A DNA stretch of 64,000 nucleotides. Source: Branchinecta lynchi. Its lineage: Eukaryota; Arthropoda; Branchiopoda; Anostraca; Branchinectidae. Of the stretch, positions 25,401-37,400 are shown piece after piece. Position numbers and translations under genes: made by a program. The notes under the pieces were generated by a model, which was given only the letters and a program-made list of their open reading frames with translations, searched no databases and was not told where the DNA came from. The stretch lies in assembly GCA_023053575.1 (NCBI GenBank), contig JAKZAP010000140.1, forward strand, positions 1-64,000, read 5' to 3'. Each line of letters begins with the position of its first letter. The stretch's first letter is position 1.

Positions 25401-28400
25401 ACTTTAAATCTGAAATAATATTCAGTGAAAACTTTTCAGTAGCAAGAATGTCAAAGGAAAAGATAAAATTAGACAAACCAATGTATATCGGCTTTGCTGT
25501 ATTGGAACTATCCAAGTTATTGATGTATGAATTCCATTATGATTATATGAAGCCTAAATATGGAGATAAAATTGATTTGTGTTATATGGACACTGATTCT
25601 TTCATATATGATATTAGAACTGAAGATTTCTATGAAGATATCAAACAGGATTTGAATGAGAGGTTCGATACATCTGATTATGCGAAAGATAATCCATATG
25701 GGTTTCCTAGTGTAAATAAGAAAGTGATAGGAATGATGAAAGATGAATTAGGTGGACAGGTTATGACAGAGTTTGTTGGATTACGATCAAAAGTGTATGC
25801 TTATTTAAAGGACAACCAAGACCCTTCAAAAGCTAGCAAAAAACTAAAAGGAATAAAAACCAATATAGTTAAAGATAAAATTACACTTCAAAACTATAAG
25901 GATGTACTGTTTGGAAATATTGAAAACCTTTCTATAACCCAGTATAACTTAAGATCATACAAGCACAATATGTTTCTAGAAGAACAGAATAAAAAAGCGT
26001 TAGATCCTAAGGATGATAAAAGGATAGTAACAAGCGATAAAATACACACTTTACCTTTAGGTTATAAACATTAAATTCAAGTACCTACTTCAAAACTTCA
26101 AGTACCTACTTCAAAACTTCAAGTTCCTACTTAAAAAATTCAAGTACCTACTTAAAAAAATCAAGTACCTACTTAAGAAATTCAAGTACCTACTTAAAAA
26201 ATTCAAGTACCTACTTCAAAAAATCAAGTACCTACTTAAAAAAATCAAGTACCTACTTCAAAAAATCAAGTACCTACTTCAAAACTTCAAGTACCTACTT
26301 AAAAAATTCAAGTACCTACTTAAAAACTTCAAGTACCTACTTAAAATACTCAAGTAAATCTTATAATGAAAAATTCTTCCTAAATAAATGAATGAAAAGG
26401 CTCCAATCAAAGTCTATGATTTTAGTGAAAAGAACACTTATCAGAATAAGCACGACCTTGCACCTCAGTGGCCATTTAGACTCTTAATTTGTGGTAGTTC
26501 TGGAACAGGGAAAACTAACCTTCTTTTGAATTTAATTTATGAATATCTTTGTTTCAACAGAATATACTTGTATGCTAAAGATCTTGAAGAAGATAAATAT
26601 CAAGACCTTATAACCAATTTAACCACTTTGGAGTCACAATGCAAATCGAAAGTCTTAACAGTAAGTAACAATCTTGATGATATTGTCGATGTTGACGACT
26701 TAGACCCTGAGTACCAAAACTTGATTATCTTTGACGATTTTGTCACTGAAAAAGACCAGAAGAAAATAGAAGATTTATTCATAAGAGGAAGAAAGAAAAA
26801 TGCCTCAATTATTTACTTGTCTCAAAGCTATCATAAAACGCCAAAGGTGGTAAGGCTCCAGTGCAATTATTTTGCATTCTTTCAGTGTTCTAATCCAAAA
26901 GAAGTAAAATTAATAAGACAAAGCCATGTATCCAGTATAGACGATGAAAAATTTCTCAAACAATTCGAGACTGCAACCAAGGGCTACGGTTTTTTCTTCA
27001 TAGATTTAAAAATAAAAGATAAAACCCTTAAGTACAGGAAAAACTTTGAAAAATTTACCGGATAATTTATTTCTATAATAAATGAATAAATTTGGTAGTG
27101 TTGGAAAAAAGGTTAGTAACGAATCGAATGAAAAGAGAGTTACTGATGACAACGGTAATATTAACCTACAAGGTAAGAGAATTATTATGTTAGGGGATGC
27201 GAAAGCTGACCAGGACGCTATTAGTTTCAGATCTATGACTATTATTTTGAATCAATTTAAAGAAGAAATTACCGCACAACAAGTGGGGGCAAATCAGTAT
27301 TTTAGCGAAGATATCAACAGATTAACTGCGGTACATGATTCTCCTGATAATTTATTGGTAAGGATTAAAGATAAAGGGTTATTTGTAAAAGAAATAGTTC
27401 GAGTTAATGATAAAGAGATTAACGCTGAAAACAAGTTGATAACAAATGTTCAAAACCCTAGAAACAAAAATGATGCTGTTAATTTAGCAACGTTAACTAT
27501 GAATCTTTTAGATTATGACAAAAAGCTTCTTGGGCAACACACCCATAACGGTATAATTGAAGGAAAGATTGCTGGCCAAAAAACTCGTATCGATAATATT
27601 GAAAGAGCAGTAGTAAATATTTTAAAAAGGCTTCTAGAGCTAGAGCTAAAACCTGTTGACAAACCATTCGTTACCAGAATAGAAAAAATGATGGCTGGTA
27701 AATAAATTTTATAAGATAAATTAATTCCCTAATAAATGGTTGAAACAATGGAGTATACAGTTTATTTGTCAAAGCTTCAGAAAGGAAAGCTGAAGAAATG
27801 CTTTGATGCTAAACAAAAATGTCAGATACGTGTTAGTCATAGTAGACAAAATGAACGAGAACAAGTCAAGTTACTTTTAAGTAAACGACAAATTGATAAA
27901 ATTGAAACCTGTAAAATGAATAATAAGGGTTGTGATATTGATGTATCATACAAGCAGATGAGAGAAGCGATTCAAAAAGGTGGATTACTTCCATTTTTAA
28001 TACCGCTAGCAATTACCCTTGGTAAGGCAGCTTTAACAAGTGGTGCTGCTGCTTTGGGTACATTCGCTGGTAAGAAAATTATGGATAAAATGACCAACAC
28101 AGGTGGAGCGCTAAAACTTCCTGGAACACAAAAAGTTACCGGTAATGGTGTACGTGGTAGACCTAAGAAGGAAAAAACCGATGATGTCAACACAGGTGGA
28201 GCGCTAACACTTCCTGGAACACAAAGAGTTGTCGGTCATGGGGTACGTGGAAGACCTAGGAAGTCAAAAAACGGGGACATCAAAAAAGAAGCAAAAGTAA
28301 AGTAGGACCTCTAACCAATTTTGATATTATGGATGCATTAGGGAGTATACCACAGTTTCGAGGTGTTTTCTCTTTAGATACGCTACCCAAACATATAAAC

Positions 28401-31400
28401 GATTCGGAATGCGGTGTCATTAATTATGATAAACTCGGAATGCCTGGAACTCACTGGGTTGCCTATTGTAATCTACCTGAATACCCCCATGTAGAATTTT
28501 TTGATTCTTTCGGTATTCCCCAGGAAAAGAAATAATTAAATATCTAAGAACTTCAAAGAAAAAAATAGCTTATGAAAATCTTGCTGTTCAAAATATAGAT
28601 GAATTAAACTGTGGACTTCACTGTATTTCCTACATTAAGCGCAAAATGAAGTTGGTAGCTTTTCGTTTATAAAAATTGTTTTCTAATAAATGGAGATTTA
28701 TTGTATGAAATGTAAAAAGAGCACTGACACTGAATCAATGTTTAAGGCAGTGTCACAAAAAAATAATGTTCCAATGCTGAAAGGGAATTGTGTTATTTGC
28801 GGATCGAGGAAAAATCGCTTTTTAAAAAAAACCTCAACGCAGAAACAGATATTTTAAAGACGTATTATTCTAATTATTCAGGTGTTGATGATATTCACAG
28901 AAAATTAAAAGAAAATGGAGTGAACGTGTCTAAAGATATAATAAAAAATGTGTTGCAAAATGAGAATGTGTATACGTTACACAAACCTTCCTATCATAAC
29001 TTTGAAAGGAGGCGAGTGTATGTTCACTATGTTGATGAGCAATGGCAAGCTGATTTAGTTGACATGCAGAAATATAAAAAAGAAAATAATAAAACAAATT
29101 ACATTTTAACTGTAATTGATTGCTTTAGTAAATATGCTTGGGGTATTCCCTTAAAAAATAAAACGGGTGCTGAAATAATAAACGCATTCAGCCACATCTT
29201 TAAAGAAAGAATTCCTAAGAAACTACAAACTGATAAAGGTAAAGAATTTGTTATGAGAAATGTTCAATCTTTTTTGAAAAATAATAACGTTCACTGGTTT
29301 GCATCGGAAAGTGAACTGAAAGCACAAATCGTGGAACGATTCAACAGAACTCTGAAAGAAAAGCTATGGAAATATTTTACTCACAACAACTCTAGTAAAT
29401 GGATTGATATTTTACCTGTATTCGTAAATAATTATAATAACTCGTATCACCGCTCAATACAAATGAAACCAGTTGATGCTAGTAAAAAGGTTAATCAGAA
29501 AAAGGTTTTTAGTGCTCTGTTTCCTCCAGTAGATGAGTACAAAATCACAGGAAACGTCAAAGTAGGGGATTTAGTCAGAATTAAAAAAGAAAAAAGTGTT
29601 TTTGATAAAGGATATCTACCTAATTATACGGATGAAGTATTTCAGATAGCAACCATCAGACCTACCATTCCCATTACTTATGAAATATCTGACAAAAGTG
29701 GGGAATTAATTCAAGGAGGGTTTTATGAAAAAGAACTTTCAAAATTTATTATGAAATAAAATTACTTGTATATAAATGGATTCAAGACGCTTGAGTGATA
29801 TGTTATCGGATATAGTGAAGAACAGAGAAATTCAGAGAAGCAAGGTTCAACAAAATGAGATGGAGAAGGCAGGATTTCGGGAATATGCTTCAGAATTAAA
29901 CGCTCCAGTTATTATAGCACAAAAAGAAAACACTAAAGATACCATCAAAAAATTACAAGAGAACGCTGAAACGATAATTAATAAACTACTTGAAGGTGAT
30001 AATAATTCAAGAAGACGGTTTATCAGATTAGGTGATACATTTAAAACAGCTTTACAGACCACTACTTCAGAGGAATCGAGTCGAGCTCCCACTCCTGCTA
30101 TAGAACCCAATCTAGAACAACCATATGACGTAAATCTAAACTTAAATATTGATGTGGAATTATTAAATCAAATTAATTTAAAATATAAAGATGACTGGAA
30201 TGGTACCGATAATTATTTTAAAATGCCTCATTATTACCTTAAGCATCATAACGAAATAGATGGGGCTCTGAATTATTTAACATCTATAAGTCAAAGTTAT
30301 GGTGGTATGAAAAGTAAAAGTTATAGTTCTAGTAAGTATGATAAACACATTGAATTTATAAAAGAATACAAGAATAGGTTAAAAACCATTCAAACCTATT
30401 TCCCATTAGTCAACCAACAAGGAACTGGAGTATTTATGAATTGTGATGAAATGATTTCAAAACTATACACTTTGATAGGCAGCAGAGTAAACGGAAATAC
30501 ATCTGATGAGGTGAGAAATGAAGCTATTGATATTTTGGATTCGTTAATGCGAAATAAATTTCTTACGAAGAGATATTACAATTCAATATATAAAAAATAT
30601 TTCTAATAAATGGTGTTGTTAAATATTGAAGGTAATGAAAGTATCATTGATATAACATTTAGTCAACCAATCGAATTGAATCGTAATTGGGATTATGAAA
30701 TAGGTTTGAATCAGTGTACTTTGTGGTATTCATGGCATAATATAAGTGATAAATTTGGAAATAATACATTTCAATACAGGAAAGATGAAGATAATAATAC
30801 AACAGAATGGATGAATGTTACTATTCCTAATGGGATGTATAACGATGATTGTTTGAATTATTTTTTGTGTCAGTATTTTGATACCCCAAAAGATAAATGT
30901 CCTATTGTAATTTCATCCAATCCAGCATCTATGAGATTTGTCATACTATTACAAGAAAAATATGTGTTTAGATTTAATAGTGACTTGTGTCAGATTTTAG
31001 GATTTGAGAAGGATAGTGAGATATCTAAGAAAATCAATGAAGGTACAAAGCTTCCGAATATAACAAGAAGCGTTGATAAAATACAAATTCACTGCTCTCT
31101 TGTAAACAGTTCTATCGTAAACAAAAGTAAATCAGATGTCATTTGGACATTTGTTCCGAATACAGAACCTGGTTGTCAAATTGTTGAGAATCCTAGACAA
31201 TTAATCTACCTTCCTATTAATACAAAAGACTTTATTTACTCCTTGAGAATGACAATTACTGATCAGTTGGGAAGACCTATCGATTTGAATGGTGATAACG
31301 TTGGATACGTGCTGCATTTAAGAAAAGCTTAAAGGATTAGTGAAATAAAATTATTTACCTATAAATGTTGATTAATAATAAGCGATTACTTTATAAAAAG

Positions 31401-34400
31401 CAGTATGGAAGTGGAATCGGTAGTGTATTCAAAAACATTGTTAATTCCCAGTTATTTCAAACGTCAGCAAAACAAATAAAAGATGGGGCTATGTCAATGT
31501 ATAATAATATTATTAAACCGAGATTTGAGTTGTTGAAAAACAGAGCAATAGAATATGGGAAAGATCTGATCGATGTAAACAAGAAGGAACTCATTGATGT
31601 AATTGGAAACAAAAAATCGATGAAGGATCTTATCGGTACAAATAAAAGGATTTTAAATCAAAGAAGTCAGGACTTGATCAAAACGTTAATGACTGGAAAT
31701 GGATTAAAGATTCTGAAATAAGTTTTATTTAATAATTTCTTTCTTATATAAATGGCAGTAAATAAAGTTATCAGTCCGCAATGGAACATATTTGACGAAC
31801 CACTTGTTGATGATACAGTGGTAAAATACGAATTTAAAGAAATTCGAGAAACAGATGTGAATGTATCTAATAAATCAGAGTTTGAATTCGTAACGAAGAA
31901 ATTAGATTCCTGGTTTTATCCAAGTGAAAGTTATCTTGATGTTAGTGTAAGAATAGTGAAAGAAAATGGAGATAATATAGCTGCAACCGATATTGCTACT
32001 TTGACGAACAATGGATTTAATTTATTCAGTACCGCTGAATATGTAATAAACGATGAATCGGTTGAAAAAATTAATCATGTTGGTATTACAACTACCGTTA
32101 CAAAGTTGATTGAATACTCTGATGATTATTCTAGAAGTGCAGCAAGAAATCATTTCTGGTATAAGGATTATAATCAAGGAAAAGAAATTAATCCTGTTAT
32201 TGCTTCGTTTACTGCAACTCCAGTAGTAGCAGGGGCTGCAGGGGCTGCAGCAGGGGGTGGAACAGTCAGTTTGAGAAATAATAATAATTATAATAAAGGA
32301 TTTGAAAAAAGATATAACAGAACAAAGAGCAGTAAATTAGTAAATATGTATTTACCATTATCAGAATTGTTTGGATTTCTGAAAGGAAACAAACGATTCT
32401 TCAGAGGTGCATCGCATAAATTATTTCTAAGAAGAAATGATGATAACAACATGATTATAAGAAATGGAAATACTAATTTCAAAGTAGTAATCGAGTATTT
32501 ATCCTGGAAGATCCCTATTGTAGCTCCTAGTATCGAAATGATGAGTGAATTAGAAAAGGGTCTTGCTAAGGATAAAAAGCATAATCTGATGTGGGAAGCA
32601 TGTAATACTTATAAAAGCGATGTTAGTCAAAATAAGGAACACACTTGGAAAGTTATTTCTGAGAGAAACAATCCAACAAAAGTAGTTGTGATGCTACAGA
32701 AAAATGAAAAGCATAACAATCAATTAATGAATAATATGGTGTTTGATCATATGAATTTAACAGACATAGAACTTAGAATTAATGGGGATAAATATCCTGA
32801 AGAACCACTCAAATGCGACTTTAGCGATGAGAAATGTAAATACTCAAATCTTTACTATAGGTTCATACATTTGGGCTATAAGCAATTAGCATTTGATACT
32901 GGTAGTGTTGTTAGTATAGAAGAATTTAAAGAAGTATATCCACTATTCTGTTTCGATGTTTCCAAACACGAGTCAAATATTTATAATGGAACAACTGCTG
33001 ATATTGAAATAAGTTTAACGTTGAAAGATAATCAACCCGTACCATATAATGTTTACTGTGTTATATATTATGAAAGAAAAGCTACATTAGATATTATCAA
33101 TAAAAATATGTATGTGAGTTTGTGAGTCTGGATTTTTATTTAATAAAATCATCCCCTAATAAATGGAGTCCACAAAGGAAGTCTTGAATACAATCAGAAT
33201 GAATAAATACAATGAGACAATCAGGAAAGAAGAACTAGTTCTTGGATTGAAATATACTATTGTTAAAATGAGAATTGCTAAGACAAAATATGGTGATAAG
33301 TTGGTTGTAGTCATTAATCATAATGACAAACCCTGTGATTTGTTTATAACACAGAAATATAATGCCTTTGCTAACGAATTACTTTTAAAGAAAAATCTAG
33401 TTTTGCAGCCTATTGTACGCGAAAACAAGAACAAAGAAACATATGTGGATTTAGAACTGTTTACTCAGTAATATTTGAATAAAAAATGAAAAATGTAAAA
33501 AAAAAAGAAGTAGTGTACATTGTAGTATTTTATATGTAGTAAAGGGTAATATTTCTCATTTCTTGTATCCTTTATTTTGGAAGTAAGAAAATAAAAATGT
33601 TCTTAAAAAGGGGGATAATTTGGTAAAAAGGATGTTAAAATTTAAGAAATTGATGTTAAAATGGGGTTTTGAAATTGGGGGGAGGGTGGAGTAGAACCCG
33701 GCTTTATATACTACTCGTAATCAATACCACGGTCAAACTACGGCTAAAGTAACCAGTAAAGGGACTGAGGTAGTTCGAACTCGCTCCGGCCGAATATCAA
33801 AACCGCCGAAAAGACTAAATTTGTGAATGCAGCAAAGACGGATATCCAATCTGTGTCAAATGGACCGGAAAATCAGCCCCAAATTTGTTCGGCCAAAGAG
33901 ACGTAACAAAGCCATAGCCCGCCGAATTAGATGAGTAGCAATCCTGATACACAGTATAATTAAACGAGGGGCTGGAAGATAAACGACGGACGATGAAATT
34001 ATCTTATGACAAGAGGTCCAAAATGAAGGAAATAAAAGATCAATATAGAACTCTAACCCGAGTGTCGTAAAATATGAATTCTGACGATTAGCGATTACTA
34101 ATACCACCTAATTTTGCCACCGAAAATAGAGACAATAATAACGATAATCTTCTAAACCATTTAATAAATTCAGCGGCGCGACAAAGAAAGTTTAAGAAAT
34201 GGCAACAACGAAAATATTAAAAAGAAGGAATGATCTAAATTTTTAACATTCATTAAAAATCCTGACTAAAATTCTCACAATTTCTGCGAACCCAGTGAGA
34301 GGCAGCGTCGCGAACTGTCGCTATCTTAGTCGTATGAAAAGCGAATCTTCAGTGTAACCTACGGATCAAAATCATATCGTACAGTGACGTCATGCACCGG

Positions 34401-37400
34401 TAAACCTCGAGTGAGCTCGGTCAATGTTGGTCCCCTTGACTAACTGCACGATTCAAAACAAAATTTAGTTTTGTACTAGGATGAATAATAGAAGAGAAAA
34501 ATAAAAAAATCCGGGTTAAACTAACCTTCCAGGAAAATCTACCGCTCTACGGCCCAACAAATCAAGAAACGTCGGATTCCAAAATATTGCTTTATAAATA
34601 GGAGGACAACAAGGGTGGCAAAGAAAAAAAAAGGGAGATCACAACAAAGTCGTATAATGATCCAGTTCGAAAGTTCCAAAAGGCGCCAGAGGCAACACTA
34701 TATCAGGAAATAAGTGCTAATGGGCGCTGTGACGAAACAAATAATAGGTGGAAAGACCACAATTTACATATGAGTATAAGCTACGTACTCCAGCTTACTT
34801 ACGACTCTGTAATGCTAATATTAGCATGCAGGTAAAAATCCAATACGAAAAGTATCCAGCTACAAATCGGATAAGCAACGAAACGAATCAACTCCCAAAA
34901 ATGACTAGGAGGGACTGCCGAAGAATCGTACCCCTCGTCAGCCAAAGGGACATAAAACTCGTAATAATATCAAACCTTCTGAGGGCAGCACAGACGCGAA
35001 GAGACGGGGCACAATAAATCAATGCTAACGAGAAGACCAGGCTGGCCAAATTTTGCACAAAAGCAAGAAAATAATAAGAATCGGAGCTCAGTACCCGGTA
35101 TATTCTTCTGCAAAAATGTCTTGCTAGGGCAAATAGAGCGAAAGCCATCCCCCAAGAATAATATTATTCTGAGGAGAGAATGATAATAAATGAATAATGA
35201 AGGCGACTAATTTCTTCTCGGCAGAATAAAACTGCTAAACAACGAAATGAGAAACAGAGAAAATACAGAAAAAACATTAATAAACCCTAAAAGAGAAGAA
35301 AACAAAATGACTCTTTTCTAATGGAAACGAGCCTAGAACGCCAGCCACGTCTATGTACTGACATGTCAATGTTCTGACATGAGGTCTACAACCCATTGAC
35401 CTACTAGCAGCCAGCAGACTACTACTTCGTTTGGTCAACCTAATAAGAAGAAGACGTCGGTTCGATTTTAGCCAAGGAACCAAGAAGAAACTCGACGGGT
35501 CCCATCTACATCGAGTGATGACATGACAACAGTGATTGAAGCTTTGAACAGTGGCTGAAACTTTGTGCATTACGGTTAATGGACGGATATAACCGAGTGT
35601 GACAGCTCTGTGCCTAGCACTATAGCTAACAGTGGTTACTTCTGATATTAAGAAGTATAATCAGGCATAACAGAAACACTTATTTCAGTGAAGTGCAAGC
35701 AGGCATAACATGAAGTGATCCCTAACATGAACAGTGCAAGCAGTGTAAGCAGGAATAACATGAACACTATTTCAGTGAAGTTATACTGCGGGATTGCTAA
35801 CAGTGACAGACTTATGACCCGGAGAAATGGTAAGAGGTCATTCCCGTAAACACTTATTTTAGTGAAGCATTACCGAGCAACTGCTATAAAGTTGTTCAGA
35901 AAGACAATTTGTGAAATATGATTGGAACATTGTACAGTGAAGTCGTCTACTGATGTTTCATTGTGTGTTATTCATATTAATCTACGTGATAGTTGTATTC
36001 AACGTGAGTGTATCAAAACAAAAAAAAAATCAAGAAAAAATTTAACTAACATAAAAATAGAAGAAAAAAAAAATAGTTTCACATGTCAGTAGTAATAGAG
36101 AAATTATTGTTAATAACAACTTAGAAATTCCTGTAAATAATATAAATCCAAGTGCAAGCTATCGAAAATGTTTTTTCTTCATTCTTTAAAGCTTAAAGTT
36201 GAACTGAAAACCTTAGTATTTTTTTGTCTCGCGGGAGCTCGAATTTTTTCAGAGGGAGGGCGTAATGTGAGGATACATCTAGTATACAAATATATCTTGA
36301 TCAAAGCTTGTTCAACAAGCTCTATCCTCAACTCTCTCTATTTCCGACTAGCTCTAACGCCCACGCTTTTCTCCGACGGAGAGAGTTTATTTCCTTTTCT
36401 CCAATCAAAGAACTCTTTTCCCCATCAAGAACCTAGACAAACTCACTCCGTTGGTCACCAACCCTTTCATACTGTATAGACATTTGCTAGGACGTACGAA
36501 CAGTAACCCTATTCGTTAAGGCACTCAGTTGACATTTCCAAGGGTTTAAAAGGACCAACTTCGCAGTTCGGATCTCAGTTCGACTTGGAGTTCGACCTGG
36601 GCTCTGTTCTCAGTTCAGTTGACCTCTGAGCAAATTAAGTGACAAGTGTTAACCAACCTATCTTCAATGTAAGTACGAATCTTAATAAATGTGTTTTAGT
36701 TATTGACCTACGAACTGAGTATCGCCTTCGAAAAGACTCGGTGTATTCGCACCCCAAACCAGTCGCCAATATTACCATGCTCGCACGCCACACGCTACTA
36801 ATACTATAACAAAACCTCCTACACCATATATTTCTCTTTATCATACTGCGAAGGCAAAAAGTCCAAGGATTGCTTCTGGGATTGACTATTTTCTTGGTAG
36901 GCTAGCTATTTGCAAGGACCTAAGGCTGAGTATGTTCCAGGCTGTATGGCTTTCTGTTCTCCATGGCTTTTTTTCACAAAGCCAGTCATTTTTCTTTGAA
37001 AATATAGAATCGGAATGTCATTCTTGTCGTAGTATATTGAGACATGATATGAACTTGGTCTTTTTAGGTTGTGAGAAGCCAAAGGACTAATTTGAATTAA
37101 TAGGTGTGTGGTACTACATATGTGGTGTATTTGCTCGGCTTTAGTTCTATTTATTCATTTTTTTACCTTATTTTTTTGAAAAGCACAAGGGTAAAAAAGG
37201 CTTTCTTCTTTGCAACTCTTTGAGGAACCCTGAGTGCGCAATTTACTTGGATTAAAAGTGACTTATTTGCAGATGACTTGACTTCGCTACGCTAAAGTCT
37301 AGTTAATTTTTAGCCAGTTTAGGTCCATCACTAGTTTGTCCTGTTTCTTCAGTATTATTTGAAGGTGCTTTACGGAAAATTGGTATAAGAGTATTCTACA

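Larger units (their letters stand above)
19281..33715 (+). mobile_element. Polinton/Maverick (polintovirus-like) element, 14,435 bp
   Basis: The element begins AGTAGTATATAAAG and ends with the complement, giving the 5'-AG/TC-3' ends and 6 bp target duplication (CGTAAT at 19275-19280 and 33716-33721) of the class. It encodes the diagnostic Polinton set: protein-primed PolB, retroviral-type integrase, packaging ATPase, adenain-like protease, and jelly-roll minor and major capsid proteins, so it has the coding logic of a virus. Single-base breaks in polymerase and protease mean this copy, as assembled, cannot make all its proteins. Confidence 0.97.
11618..36845 (+). mobile_element. Ty3/gypsy-class LTR retrotransposon carrying a nested Polinton
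   Basis: The element is bounded by near-identical direct LTRs and flanked by a CTGC target duplication (11614-11617 and 36846-36849). Without the Polinton it is about 10.8 kb. Internal order is leader, gag, CCHC knuckle, protease, reverse transcriptase, RNase H, integrase, disordered tail, then about 2.4 kb of 3' sequence. Integrase after RT/RNase H is the gypsy order. No envelope-like gene is recognised. Matching LTRs point to a recent insertion. It lies in the same orientation as FAH, inside its long intron. Confidence 0.93.

Noticed and set aside
26077..26349. Regular 21-bp repeats resembling a CRISPR array
   Set aside because: Units are head-to-tail without unique spacers, in a eukaryotic transposon; it is a minisatellite.
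33827..36250. Possible env gene in the retrotransposon 3' region
   Set aside because: No ORF over ~100 aa, no signal peptide or membrane anchor pattern.
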